From Cymbidium sinense (taxonomy: Eukaryota; Streptophyta; Magnoliopsida; Asparagales; Orchidaceae): DNA of 64,000 bases. The notes below the pieces were generated by a model. It made no database searches. It had not been told where the DNA came from and was given only the letters and a program-made list of their open reading frames with translations. The position numbers and the translations under genes were made by a program. The DNA lies in assembly GCA_021442155.1 (NCBI GenBank), contig JAKCPB010001395.1:1-64000 (forward strand), written 5' to 3'. Positions 33,475-46,019 of the stretch are shown here, piece after piece. The stretch's first letter is position 1. Each line of letters starts with the position of its first letter.

Positions 33475-36400
33475 TACACATATACGGCATATAGCATACC
33501 AAACATAATATTACCATACCATATTTTATATCATATATTATACTATATTAGTAACACTACTACATAATAATATACTGTATTATATAGTATAGTATAAGAT
33601 ATAGATAATATAGCATAAAGTATAGTCTCATAATATTACACCATATATATATATATATGTGATATGTATAGTATAGTATAGCATTTTATATATACTTATA
33701 ACTTATGTTATATATACACCATAATTATACCATACCATAACCAATAGTATAGTATAATATAGTATAGTGTAGTGTTATGTAATGTGTAGTATTATAATAT
33801 ATAATATATACTAATTATTATACCATACATAACAATACCATATATATAATATAGTATAGTATAGTGTAGTGTATATGTAGTGTCCATATTATACTATAGT
33901 GTAGTAGTTATAGTGTATGGTATACATTATAACACTATACAATTATACCATACCATACCATACCATACTAGTGTATACCATATTATACTACCATACCATA
34001 TTATATACCTATAGTATAGTATAGTATAATATAATATGTAACACACTATACTATACTATAGTATATGTAATATAGTATGCAACACACACAATATACTACA
34101 CTATACACTACTACAATATTATAACTATTATACTATACTATACTATACTATATAATATACTACATATAGTAATGTTATAGACATATAGTATAAAACATAA
34201 TTATAGTATATGTAATATATACAAAGATAGTGTAACATACATATAGTATAGTACATTATACCATACCATACCATAATAAATACCATACCATAATACCATA
34301 AGAGCATATTTTATGCAAAAATCATTAATCAGTACATACCATACTAAGCGCACCATCATATACTTACAAAATTATAGTACAATTATACCATATAATAGTC
34401 GAGCATACCAAGCCATATATAGTATGATATATTGCGTAGTATACCATACCATAATCAGAATTACACCCGTGATAAATTCGCGATATATACTGTCATTCAT
34501 ACCATATACCATACCATACATATGCCTGTATAATTATATAGCAATATGTTATACCATACCCATAATTACATAGCATAGATAGTATTAGTTATAGTGCAAC
34601 GATACGTAACAATTGTGTTAGTATTGTATATAATAGTACAGTGCAGCGTAGTGCAAGTAATACTACTTAACATGCCAACACCATTAAGATATAGTGTAGT
34701 ATATATATAATGCATACCAACGGTAGTGTATATATAAACCATAAGTATTATCATATATACACCATAGTATAAGTATAGCATATGTATAATATTACATACA
34801 CCATAATATTATGCTTCATACTAACATAATACCTATACTAATATACGCGCATAACACCACACTATATTATACACCAAAAAATAGCATTTAGTGTCCAGCA
34901 GTAGCATAGATAATAAAGTGTAATGTAAGCATATTGATATCGCGTAGCATGTAGCATTATAATGCAGTGATACAATATTACTTACAATACATATAATAAC
35001 TACCATATCATATTATAATATACGCAAAGATACCATACCACACCACATATATACATACCATGATGTATAAAATACCATAATTAATAGTATAGTGCATAGT
35101 ATAGATGTAATCGTTAGCATAGTATATAGCATATTCAATTACAATATACATAATATTTCACTTCCACTATATTACTGTTAACAATACATATACCAATTAT
35201 AGTATAGTGTAGTATAGCATAAAGTATATATAAATAGCATAATACCATATATCATTAACTTATACCATACCATATAGTTATAGCATTATAGTGTTTAAGC
35301 ATACACTACATATGTAAAGTACCACCAATATAGTATAGTATATATAGTCTGCATATTAAACTATGCTAGTACTTATATATATTATAGTATAGTATATAGT
35401 ATAATTACAGATAGTATATAATATGTATAATATACATACACTACGTTACTACTCATAACATCAACAATTAATACACACATATACCATAAATTACACACAT
35501 TTTACTATATACCACACACACATTAACTATATTACATTAACTACTACATACTATACCAATGTATGCATTATGTAAGCATTGTACCACACCATATACTATT
35601 ATAATTACCATTAATATTATATACCACAAAAAAACCATATTATAATACAAGGTAATTAACATACTCACACCATACACCACCAATTATAACCCTGGTGATA
35701 TACCATAAAATATAGCATATAAGCATGGCAGTATAGCATAGTGAAGATATACCAATAACTGGCCACCAAATTATAGTATGCATGTATGCAGCGTGTTATT
35801 TAGCAGCATCGATAAAGATGCGAGCATAGGTAGCGGCATAATCGGTATTATACCATATCATTACACAATACTGCATTTTGTATATGCACCACATTAGCAA
35901 TAACAGACCACAATGCTGCCACCATCATCACAAACATAACGTAGCACAATACCCGCACTATCCCATGTACGGCACCACATACACAGCTTCTGCGTAGCCA
36001 TAAGAGCTGCATGGCATAATATACCACAATAACCGGCACAACATAGCATAGCCTAGCATTGATAGCGTAGCATACAGTAGCGTTGCATAAAGCCGCCATA
36101 TAGTACGCAAGATAGCAAGATATCACATGCAGCAGTGTTGCGAAAGCGTTTACATAGCAAAGATATAAAGGCAAAGATTGACATAAAGAGCGCATTGGCG
36201 TACAATAGTGCGACGTTAACAGCGTAAAGACAACCCATAAGCAATAACATGTCAACCATAACCATACCATATGTAGTATAACAGTGTATAACAATTACAG
36301 ATAGATGTATTACACCCGCGTGCAAAGTGCAGTGGCATAACATAATATTGAGCACAATTACCATACCATAGCACCACACCATAATATAGGGCAGCATACG

Positions 36401-39165
36401 TTTAGTATAGCAAAAGCGTGGTTTAATTACGACCATAAGATAAAGCAGTGTGCGCAGTGGTCAATTACGTCAACACACATAATCATTATTAACACATATG
36501 CTGGGCCCACCAGGTATAACCATACCATAATATTATATAGTGCAGTAAAAGTATAGCAATAACATATTATACCATAGCGGCAACACCACATAGCATAGTA
36601 CCATAATTAGTTCATACCATAATGCTTACAAGTATTACCCATGTCATACAGTATAGTATGTTATTAAAGTGTAAAGTGTAGTAGCAGCATATAATCACCA
36701 TACAACCACACCATTATACATACATCATTTGTTAAAAAAGATAGTGTAGTATGCGTTACTAGCACCATATGCATTAACCTGTATCAAGTATTATATTGTA
36801 TATTATATTATATATTACAACCATTATTTGTATACATTAATACACTACACAAGCACCAATGCACAATACATACCATAACACCACTATATAACACTCATAA
36901 CACCACTATATGCAAAAATTGCTACATAGTATGCATGTAAGAACCGTAGTGTAGTAGCATACAAATAGCATACACCATACCATATAAACACCACAACTAT
37001 ATGGCCATGTAGTAGCATAGTAGGTTAAGTAATTACTATACATACTATTACTATAATTATACCATACCAATACACCATACAATTATACCATAATTACATA
37101 TTACTACACTATGTATGCCAACACCATTATAGGTAGCATATTATAGCAGTATAGTATAATCACATTATACAGTAGTATTAATACATACTTACCATATATG
37201 TTATATAGTATGCACATACACAATAATCATAGGTAGTACATAAGAAAGTATAGTGTAAAGTGATAAATATGCATAGCATACCACATAGTAGTGTTATAGC
37301 ATTATATAGGTGTTAGTGTAAGTGTAATATATCCCATAATGTACACATATAATGATGTGCATAGTATGTAATAATAGTTATATAGTGTATACTATACTAT
37401 TATACACTATACTATACTATACATACTATATATACAAGACTACATATATAGAGATAGTGCAAGAGTATACAACCACATATATACCCACACAAACACAACA
37501 TACCATATATACACTTGTATACCACACCACACCATACACTATAGCACTATACCATACCATACAATAATCATGCCCATATATTAGCATAATATAAGCATAA
37601 TGTACCATACATACCATAATTATCCCATGTAATATATAATTTCATACATATATTAATATTACGATATGCACAATATTTTAGCATAGTATAACATACAATA
37701 TTGTAGTATAACCACTATCATAACTATATACACATATCATACATAAAGATAATACATTACAAGTATAGTGTATAGTAGCAAGGTATAGCGTTAAGAGACA
37801 GATCCTATAATTATTACAAATATTCATACCATACAATATATCTATGTATATTATAGTATTAACATATACAATATAGTATAGTATATTATAGTATTACAAT
37901 CATACCATATAAGCATAGTATATACCATAATCGCCATATATTACAGATATACACACCATACATGTCAATAATTACCTCATAAATTACCATACCACAACAT
38001 AACAATAACTATATTATTTTTTTTTATTACATACCATACAACATATACATATATAGTACAACACATATGCATAATAGTTTAGTGTTAGCATATAGTTAGT
38101 ACAACATATATACCATAGTATAAGTAATATACATAAAGATAGTGTATAAGATATATACATAATAATAATCCATTTATATGGTATAGATTCAAATATATTA
38201 CATACCATACCATACCTTTTAATCACATATTATCTCATCTCCTTTATATACATAGCAAAGATAGTACAGTATAAAGTTTGTTCTCATGTAGTATAGCATA
38301 ATATATGTATAACATTTGTATAGCATGTAACATATAGCACACAATGTTATACATAGGTATGCGGGCATAAGTATGTCCATATACCATGTAGTGTTATACC
38401 ACATCATAATATTATATAACAACACTATTACATTCATACATACAAAAAACACTAGATACATGTTATACCATTATATATATGGCAACACACTATACAAAGT
38501 GCATTGTATAGTACATAATCGTGATAAGATGTTCCATTATGCCATACCATAACATAGAATAATTATAATACAAATGTATACCATACCATACACCATAATA
38601 TTGTTTTATATATACTGTCAACTACGTATACCACACCACCACACCATACAATATAGCATGATACAAATATATTATATAGTAATACACTACATAACATAAG
38701 TATTTGTATCTTATATGTAGATATATGTAACTCATACCATGGTAATCAATCAGATACCACTACATACTGCAATTACATAGTGTATTGTAGTAGATAGCAT
38801 CTGTAGTATAATACGTAGTACAAAGTTACCATATTATATTAGTGTAGTATAACACCACATAGTATAGACATACTACGTACTACACTATATAGTATATTGT
38901 AGTATAGTATAATATACTTATACACCATATACATACACAATATATATATGTATGTTATACACCACACTATATCAAGATATATACAATAACTAGTAGATAT
39001 ATATAAGAATGTATATAGTATAGTATATAGTATAAGATAGTGTATAACCCAGAGACAAGGTTATAGACTATACACTATTAGTACAAGATAATATACACAC
39101 ACTATATTATATTACACCATACAAAGGTATAGTGTAGTGTCGTATATAATAGCATAGTATATTAT
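29561..39165. repeat. AT-rich CCATA/TATAC block, main part
   Basis: About 9.6 kb built almost wholly from short words such as ACCATA, TATAC, GTATA and CACATA on the plus strand. Long-range similarity shows older order: 'tagtctgcaaattaacc'-like segments at 30020, 35350 and 39808; 'ataccaatgtaagcaatgta' at 30210, 35555 and 39995; 'cccatatattagcataatataag'-like at 32855 and 37570. The repeat period is about 4.5-5.3 kb. Many minus-strand frames rich in Met, Val, Tyr and Trp exist, because TGGTATGGTATA is free of stops; they look compositional. No promoter or RNA gene was recognised. Confidence 0.7.
35750..36500. other. GC-richer island inside the AT block
   Basis: Contains many GC, CG and GCA words ('gcagcatcgataaagatgcg', 'agcgtttacatagc') unlike its surroundings. 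Two overlapping minus-strand frames (35848-36294, 148 codons; 36053-36436, 127 codons) give hydrophobic, Cys/Tyr/Val-rich sequences without a recognisable domain. They could be chance products of the local word bias. A weaker island of the same kind is at 40790-41170. Confidence 0.5.
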
Positions 39166-39334
39166 AGTAAACCTAAGAATAAAAAACTTAAATAAAATAA
39201 AAAAAACAAAAAATAAATAAAAAGGTTTTAGAGAATAAAAAGGTTTTAGAGAATTGTAAGGGATTTTCATTTGCCAGAATTGTAAGGGATTTTCAAAAAA
39301 GGTTTTAGAGAATAATTTTTCGTAAAATGTCATA
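39166..39334. repeat. Junction relic: A-rich telomere-like + pararetrovirus-edge sequence
   Basis: 39166-39226 is A-rich telomere-like DNA ('taaacctaagaataaaaaac'). It is followed by three short copies of 'aaaggttttagagaat' and two of 'gaattgtaagggattttca'. The last part matches the pararetrovirus/AT-block edge at 29484-29535 ('ttagagaataatttttcg'). After it, AT-block sequence restarts as at 29561. This is a truncated copy of the boundary seen at 28.2-29.6 kb. Confidence 0.8.
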
Positions 39335-41451
39335 CTCAGAATCATGTCTAGTATTTCGCGGTCTAGTGTAGTATATAGATATAGTATAAGTAGTATATTA
39401 TATTGTAGTATGTAGTATGTATGTAAAGATACATACACTATTACCATTATATTATAATCGCACATACCATACCATAATATACAAGATATACCACACACAC
39501 CACATACCATATAATATATAGTATACACACTAAATCCAATAGCATAGTATGCATAGTATAGTAGTATGTAGTTTTAGTACAATAGTGTATAGTATACAAG
39601 ATATTCAATTATATAACATGCACACCACACCATACTACTATATTGTAGTATATATAATCAATATATATTACCACTATATAGTAAAGTATAATATAGATAG
39701 TGTACATACAATATAATATAACATATACATTACCATAGTATACCATACCATGTAGTATTATGGTGTATACCAATATATGTAGTACCACCATATATATGTA
39801 TATATAGTCTGCAAATTAACCATAAGCACTATATAATATAGCATAATAGTACATATAATATTACCATAATATAGTGCATATATATATATAGACAAGATAT
39901 ACACATCACATTACCATCCACACCTATACATATTATATGTCAACAACAACACACTTACTATACCATACACCACACATATACTAACCACTACTACATATAC
40001 CAAGCAATGTAAGTGTATTATTATAGCATAGAAGAGTATAGCATAATAATTACCATATACGCACTATAGAATACTATACCATACACCATTTAATAATACA
40101 TTATATTATATATAACAATATACATGATAGCATAAAGTATAGTGGTGGGTGCATAAAGTGAAGCATATAATAATTATATTATCTATATACCATACCATAC
40201 CCTTATGTAGTATTCTCACAACACCATATATATTCATATAACTACAATACGTTAGTGCAAGCATGCAAAACATAAAGTACATAGACAAAGTATGTGTAGT
40301 ATATAAAGTAGTATTATAATTATATATACATTGTATGTAGTATGTATAAATCATATTATACTATACATAATACTACATAAGATAGTGTATAATATAGAAT
40401 GTAGCAAAATACACCATACCATACCACATACCATCTTGCAAAACACTATTACAATATTGTTATAATACTATATACATATATATAAATGGCATATATAACA
40501 CACCAATACTCATACCATCTATAATAATATATGTATAGTTATAATTTTATATTATACCATAATATGACATAATACACACACAACACCATATAATAACATT
40601 ATCATATTACCATACCATAAATGTAACAAAGACAAGATACATACTATACACAAAGATTATAACCATTATACTATAGCATATATATAGTGTTATATATTTA
40701 TTTTATATAAAGGTAGTGCATATATTATTAACGACATACCATGCCATTAACTCACCATACCACCAGGTATTATGCCACTATTATACATACAGTGATATAT
40801 GGTTACGTATCACATTACAAACACCAGACTCAGAACAGAAGTAGCATATGAAAGTACGCGTAGGCACATGTATGGTATAAAGAGAAATAGTAGAAGATAA
40901 ATTACATACAACATGCGTATAGCAGTGGCAAGATATGCATAAAGGCAAGATAATATAATATATAAGTAGCATATACAAGATATATAGCATATAGTATAAT
41001 ATATCTTATAGAGTGCATACATAAAGCATACATACATAATAAATATAACCATACCATACCATGCTAACTGCGTCAACATCAAAATGGCATATTATATACC
41101 ATAAAACACGTAAGAGTATATGTGCATGTAAAAGATAGCAAAGTAGATAATAACCGCTATCACAATATTGTAAGTATCGCAACACATCATGCATATACAT
41201 AACCATGCCATAATTATACAATATAATACAAGATAGATATATATACCATACTACTATACTATAAATTCATACATTAACATACATATATAACTATACACAA
41301 CCATATAGTGTAGCTATGTATAATTGTAGTGCAATACACACTATATACAACTATATACCATTATACTATATTATATGTCTTACTATACTATACTATACTA
41401 TACTATACTATACTATACTATATAATATACTGCTATACTATATACTTATGT
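39335..41451. repeat. AT-rich block, second partial unit
   Basis: Repeats the start of the main AT block in the same order. Examples are 'cataccatcttgcaaaacac' (30650 and 40425), 'gtaacaaagacaagata' (30858 and 40622), and 'attatgccact' (31008 and 40768). It ends exactly at 41451, where the telomere-like direct duplication begins. Just before its end is a perfect (TACTA)8 run at 41381-41420. Confidence 0.78.
41381..41420 (+). repeat. (TACTA)8 microsatellite
   Basis: Eight uninterrupted TACTA units, the cleanest simple repeat in the AT block, about 30 bases before the block ends. Confidence 0.95.
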
Positions 41452-42486
41452 ACTATAAACCTTAAATCCTAAACCCTAAATGCTAAACCCTAAATGCTAA
41501 ACTTACAACCCTGAACCCTAAGCACTAAACCCTAAAAAAGCTTAAACCGTAAACACTAAACCCTAAACCCTTAAAGCATAAACCATAAAACCCTAAACCC
41601 TAAACCCTAAACCCTAAACCCTAAACCCTAAACCATAAGCCTAAACCCTAAACCCAAAACACTAAACCTAAACCTAAAGTAACTAAATAAAATAAAAATA
41701 AACTTAAGCCGTAACCCTAAACCTCAAAAAACACTAAACCCTAAGGCCTAAAAGCATAAACTCTAAAACCCTAAACCCTAAATCCTAAAACCTAAACCCT
41801 AATCCTAAAGCCTAAACCCTAAAAGCATAAACCCTAAACCCTAAACTCCTAAACTCCCTAACCTCCCTAAACCTAAACCCTAAACCTAAACACTAAACCC
41901 CATATCCCAACCTAAAATTTAAAGTAACCAAATAAATTTAAAATAAATACCCTAAAACCAAACCAAACCTAAACTTAAACCCTATAAATGGGCATAACCT
42001 TGATGGTGAACATCACCACCAGGCTCAATTAGATCTGGCCGAGGCCAAGGTGGCTCGATGATTATCGTAGTGGGAGGGGACTGGAGGTGCCGGTGGATAT
42101 GGAGGTGGTGGATGAGTGCTGGTGGTTATGGAGGAAAGAGAAGCATATGAGGTTACAACTATGGTTGTGGTGGAGGGAGAGATCAGGGATATGATAGTGA
42201 TCCGGTACTGACAGGCCGTGGTGGTTCTGAAAGAATGGCCAACTGATCTATTACTTATAGAACTATGTCTCTACTATGTAGAGATAGTAAATCAGGATTT
42301 TGATTTACTCATGCTCAATTTTTATCTTTGTCATCACTTGTCTCCTAGAAAACTTAGTGTGTTACTTGGTTGATGAAATCAAAAAGAAGAAATATTGAAT
42401 CTAAATTATTCTCTATTTAAAAAAAATCAAAAACCCTAAACCCTAAACAAAATTGTGAACCTTAGACCTTAAACCTAAACCCTAAA
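41452..42486 (+). repeat. Direct duplication, copy 2 (partner 23707-24785)
   Basis: Begins at 'actataaac' and follows 23707 onward through CCCTAAA-type repeats with shared irregular units, the 'aaagtaactaaataaaataaa' block at 41677, its second version at 41931, GR-RBP copy g, and 'gtgaaccttagaccttaaac'. It contains a six-unit perfect CCCTAAA run near 41595-41635. It breaks off within about ten bases of the strand switch at 42487. Confidence 0.85.
41987..42427 (+). pseudogene. GR-RBP gene fragment, copy g
   Basis: Duplicate of copy d, more decayed. It opens 'aaatgggcataaccttgatg'; small deletions remove parts of RNITINQAQ; the glycine tail is shortened; and the stop region has lost 'gggaactggagaaac'. 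The 3'UTR is recognisable ('gttacttggttgatgaaatc', ending 'ttctctatttaaaaaaaatc'). Nonfunctional. Confidence 0.78.
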
Positions 42487-42510
42487 TAGTCTGCTCCCCA
42501 TTCTGTGGGG
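42487..42510. other. Strand-switch junction of telomere-like repeats
   Basis: To the left, repeats read CCCTAAA; to the right, TTTAGGG. The unique bridge is 'tagtctgct' plus 'ccccattctgtgggg' (42496-42510), a 5-bp inverted repeat around a 5-base loop, so a small hairpin is possible. The arrangement CCCTAAA-TTTAGGG (G-rich strands pointing outward) is the opposite of what end-to-end telomere fusion gives. Confidence 0.8.
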
Positions 42511-42708
42511 TTTAGTGTTTTTAGGGTTTAGGGTTTAAGTTTTAGGGATTAAGGTTTAGGATTTAGGGTTTAGGATTTTAGGGTTTACAGTTTAAGGTTT
42601 AGGGTTTAGGGTTTAGGATTTTTTGGGTTTAGGGTTTCGAGTTTAAGTATTATGGTTTAGGTTTAAGGTTTAGGGTTCAAGTTTTAATTTATGGTTTAGG
42701 GTTTTTGA
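42511..42708 (-). repeat. TTTAGGG array between junction and copy h
   Basis: Degenerate TTTAGGG repeats, plus-strand G-rich, with variants such as TTTAGGA and TTTAAGG. It is the first block of inverted orientation. Confidence 0.82.
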
Positions 42709-43197
42709 TTTTTTTAACATAGAAAAAAATCAATTTGAACATTTTTTCTTTTTGATTTCATCAACCAAGTAACACACCAAGTTTTCTAAGACACAAGTGA
42801 TGACATAGATAAAAAATTAGCATGGATAGAGCAAATAAAAACCCTTAGATAACTAGAATCATCTCTACTATAAAGACATAGTTGAATAAGTAGTAGATTA
42901 GATCGACCGTTCTTCAGTTTCTTCAGTTCTCATCAAAACCACCCTGACATCTCGAGTAGAGAGATCCACCATCATATCCTCAAGCTCTCCCTCCACCACC
43001 ACCATGGTTGTAACCTTCGTCGCTCCTCTCACATCCATAACCAAACACTACTCTGACCACCACCTCCGTATCCACCAGCACCTCCAGATCCCCCACCACC
43101 ACTATGATAACTGGTTCCTTCGCCTTAGCCTCCACTGTCAGATCTTGACTGAGCCTGGTTGACGGTGATGTTCCTACCATCAAGGTTTTGCCCATTC
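42709..43197 (-). pseudogene. GR-RBP gene fragment, copy h
   Basis: Reverse-orientation copy; its gene start is at 43197 ('cccattc' on the plus strand, NG.NLDGRNITVNQAQSRS on the minus). The frame is lost in the early linker and regained in the glycine tail (DEGYNHGGGGG). The 42980-43195 minus frame begins out of phase and is not the native N-terminus. The 3'UTR runs to a T-rich (A-rich sense) end near 42709. Confidence 0.8.
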
Positions 43198-45143
43198 TTA
43201 TGGTTTAGGTTTATTAGGTTTTATGGTTTAAGTTTATTTTTTAATTTTTCTAGTTACTTTAGGTTTATGTTTAGGGTTTAGGATTTAGGGTTAGGTTTTA
43301 AGGTTTAGGGTTTTAAGGTTTAGTGTTTAGGGTTATGGTTTTGGGTTTAGGGTTTATTTTTTAGCTTTTGTGGGTTTAGGGTTTTAAGGGTTTAGGATTT
43401 AGGGTTATTTTAGGTTTGGCTGTCAGTTTAGGTTTCAGCTTTATGGTTGCTGCCTTGTGGTGGGTCAGTGGTCAGGGTTAGCTCAGGATTTGTAATAATT
43501 TAGCACTGGCCTAAGGCTGGCCCAGGGCCTGGAGGGTTAGGATTTAAACTAGGTTTTAGGCTCAGTGGTTTGGGGAGGGTCAATTTTAGGGGCCAGTGGG
43601 CTCACGCCTAGGGCTTTTATGGGTTTGTGAATTAGGGTGCAGGCCTAGGTCCGTAGGTTTAGTGGTTTTTTAAAATTAAGCAAACCCAACGTGCCTAGGT
43701 TTATTTAGTTTTATTATATATTTTATTTATCCTAGTTTATTTTATTTTTATCTTTATTTAGGTCCATCTCTTTATCTTTTATTTAGTTTTATATTTATCT
43801 AGTTTAGGTTCTTTATCTTTAGTTTATTTTTTAGTTTTAGGTTTAGGTTTATGTTTATTTTAGTTTAGTTTTATTTTATTTTATTTTTTAGGTTTTAGGT
43901 TTTACTTTATTTCATTTAGTTTAGTTTTTCATTTTATTTTTTTAGCTTCAGAGTCAAGGTCAGTTAGGCTTGGCCTAAGGTCAGGATTTAGCCAGTGGTC
44001 AGTGGGTTAAGGCCTAGAGGTAGGGCAGGGTTTAGGGTTTAGTAGAGTTACTAGTGGTAGGGTTTAGGGCTCAGGATTTTTGTGATTTTGTGGTTTAGAT
44101 TAGTCTGTTTAGGTCCAGGGTTGTGGGTTTTTTCTTATTATTTTATTATTTTGTTTCTTTCTTCTTTGAATTAAGGAAACCCACAGGTTTATCCTTATTT
44201 AGTTTATTTTATTATTTAGGTTTATTTTTATTTTTATTTAATTTTGTTTATTTATTTTAGTTTATTTATTTTAGATTAGGTTTTTTATTTTGATTTATCT
44301 TTTTGATTTAGATTGAGGTTTAGGTTTACGGTTCAGTTTAGTTTTATTTCTATTTTATTATTTAAATTTAGGTATTATTATTATTTATTTTTGTGTTTAC
44401 ATTTTATGTTTTATTGAAGGTTTATTTTAGGTTTTATTTTTAGTTTAGGTTTAGGTTTATTTTATTTTTATTTTATTTAGGGTTTAAGTTTAGATTTAGG
44501 TTTAGTTTATTTTAGGTTTAGATTTAGGTTATTTAGTTTAATTTAGTTTAGGTTTAGGTTTAGGTTTATTTTTTATTTATTTTATGTTTATGTTTTTTTT
44601 TTATTTTTGGTTTAGGTTTTATTTTTTGTTTGTTTTTAGATTTATTTTTTTAGGTTTACGTTTTTATTTAGTTTTTATTTTATTTTATTTTTGGTTTATT
44701 TTATTTTTATTTTTGGTTTATTTTATTTTTATTTTAGGTTTATTTTTTATTTTATTTAAGCTTTTTATTTTTTAGTTTAGTTTATGTTTCTAATTATTTT
44801 ATTTTATTTTATTTTTTATTTTTTATTTTGTTTTCTTTTTCATTTTAAGTTTAGGTTTATGTTTTAGTTTAGGTGTTTATTTTATTTTATTTTAGTTTAG
44901 GTTTCTTTATTTATCTTATTTTTAGGCTTTTTTAGGTTTAGTTTTTTAGCTTTTTAGGGTCTTGGGTCTAAGGTTTGGGGTTTAGGGTTTAGGGTTTAGG
45001 GTTAGTTGAGGGTTTAGGGCTTGAGGTTTAGGGTTTAGGGTTTAGGGTTTATGGTTTTTGGGGTTTAAGGTTTTAGGTTTGAGGTTTAGGGTTTATATTT
45101 TGGGTTTAGGGTTCATGTTTAAATTTAGGGTTTAGGGTTTTTG
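43198..45143 (-). repeat. TTTAGGG and T-rich array with minor GC-rich patches
   Basis: Starts with the reverse complement of the pre-GR-RBP block ('ttttctagttactttagg' near 43246). TTTAGGG-type repeats run to about 43400. Patches with GGCCTAGG and CAGGGTT words follow (43420-43680, 43940-44130), and then TTTATTTTATTTTA/TTTAGGTTTAGG tracts to 44940. TTTAGGG-type repeats resume before copy i. The Phe-rich plus frame at 44584-44775 is compositional. Confidence 0.75.
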
Positions 45144-45624
45144 GTTTTTTTTATCATAGAACAAATTCAGATTCAACATTTCTTCTTTTCGATTTCATCA
45201 ACCAAGTAACACACCAGGTTTTCTAAGAAATAGGCGATGACATAAATAAAAAATGAGCACACATAGAGCAAATAAAAAACCCTAGAAAACTAGAATCATC
45301 TCTATTATAAAGACATAGTTCCATAAACACTGATCGATCGCTCTTCGATTCTTCGCTCGATCAAAACCACCCCGGCCACTCGAGTAGCGAGATCCACCAT
45401 CAAATCTTCGATCTCTCCCTCCGCCACCACCATGGATATAACCTCCATCGCTCCTCCTGCCCCCACAACCACCAATACTCTGACCACTATGTCCATATTC
45501 ACTAGCACCTCTAGATACCCCACCAGTAATACGATAATTGCCACCTTCGCCTTTGCCTCCACAACCAGATCTAAAATGAGCATTATTATGGGAGATATTC
45601 CTACCGTCAAGGTTCTGCCCATTC
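45144..45624 (-). pseudogene. GR-RBP gene fragment, copy i
   Basis: On the minus strand from 45624: NGQNLDGRNISHNNAHFRSG, then a Cys/Gly-altered linker, GGRRSDGGYIHGGGGGRDRRF, and DGGSRYSSGRGGFDR. The gene frame stays open longer than in most copies, but the terminal GNWRN is lost and the original stop is passed. The minus frame at 45305-45622 and the plus frame at 45432-45635 are out-of-phase shadows. Confidence 0.8.
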
Positions 45625-46018
45625 TTAGGGTTTAGGTATATTTTTTAATTTATTTAGTTACTTTAGGTTTAGGTTTATAATTTTTGGGTTTAGGGTTATG
45701 GTTTAAGATTTAGGGTTTAGGGTTTAGGAGAAAGGGTTTAGGGTTTTAAGGTTTATACTTTTAGGGTTTTGGGGTGGAGGTTAGGTTTAGGGTTTTAGGG
45801 CTTAGGGTTTTATGGTTTGGTTTAGGGTGAGTTTGGGCTTTAGGGTTTGTAGGATTTTAAAGGTTTAGAGTTAGCTTAGGGTTGTGGTTAGTTTAGGGTT
45901 TAGCTTTATGGTTTAAGGTTTAGGTGTAGGGTTTAGGTTAGTTTAGGGTTTAGGGTTTAGGGTTTAGATAAAGGTTTAAGGTTTGTGGTCTGTGGTTTAG
46001 GTTAGTTTAGGTGGGTTT
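45625..46018 (-). repeat. TTTAGGG array before the captured exon
   Basis: Begins with the reversed pre-GR-RBP block ('tttatttagttactttagg' near 45646), then degenerate TTTAGGG units with many TTAGTTTAGGG variants. Confidence 0.8.
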
Positions 46019-46019
46019 T

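Noticed and set aside
35848..36436. Two overlapping minus-strand frames (148 and 127 codons) in the AT block
   Set aside because: They are hydrophobic Cys/Tyr/Val/Met-rich sequences produced by TGGTATGG/GCATA-type words. No domain, no consistent start context, and two overlapping frames with similar composition indicate chance.
29826..41221. Many minus-strand frames of 60-138 codons in the CCATA/TATAC block
   Set aside because: Repeated ACCATA words on the plus strand read as Met/Val/Tyr/Trp without stops on the minus strand. The frames share composition, not conserved sequence, and several overlap one another.
29561..41451. CRISPR-like or bacterial sequence
   Set aside because: There is no regular repeat-spacer spacing or bacterial gene; the repeats are short-word simple sequence with long-range order.
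29561..41451. Organellar DNA insertion
   Set aside because: No plastid or mitochondrial gene or tRNA could be recognised, and the word structure is unlike organelle genomes of land plants.
42480..42520. Ancient end-to-end telomere fusion
   Set aside because: Head-to-head fusion reads TTTAGGG then CCCTAAA on one strand. Here the order is CCCTAAA then TTTAGGG, the opposite polarity.
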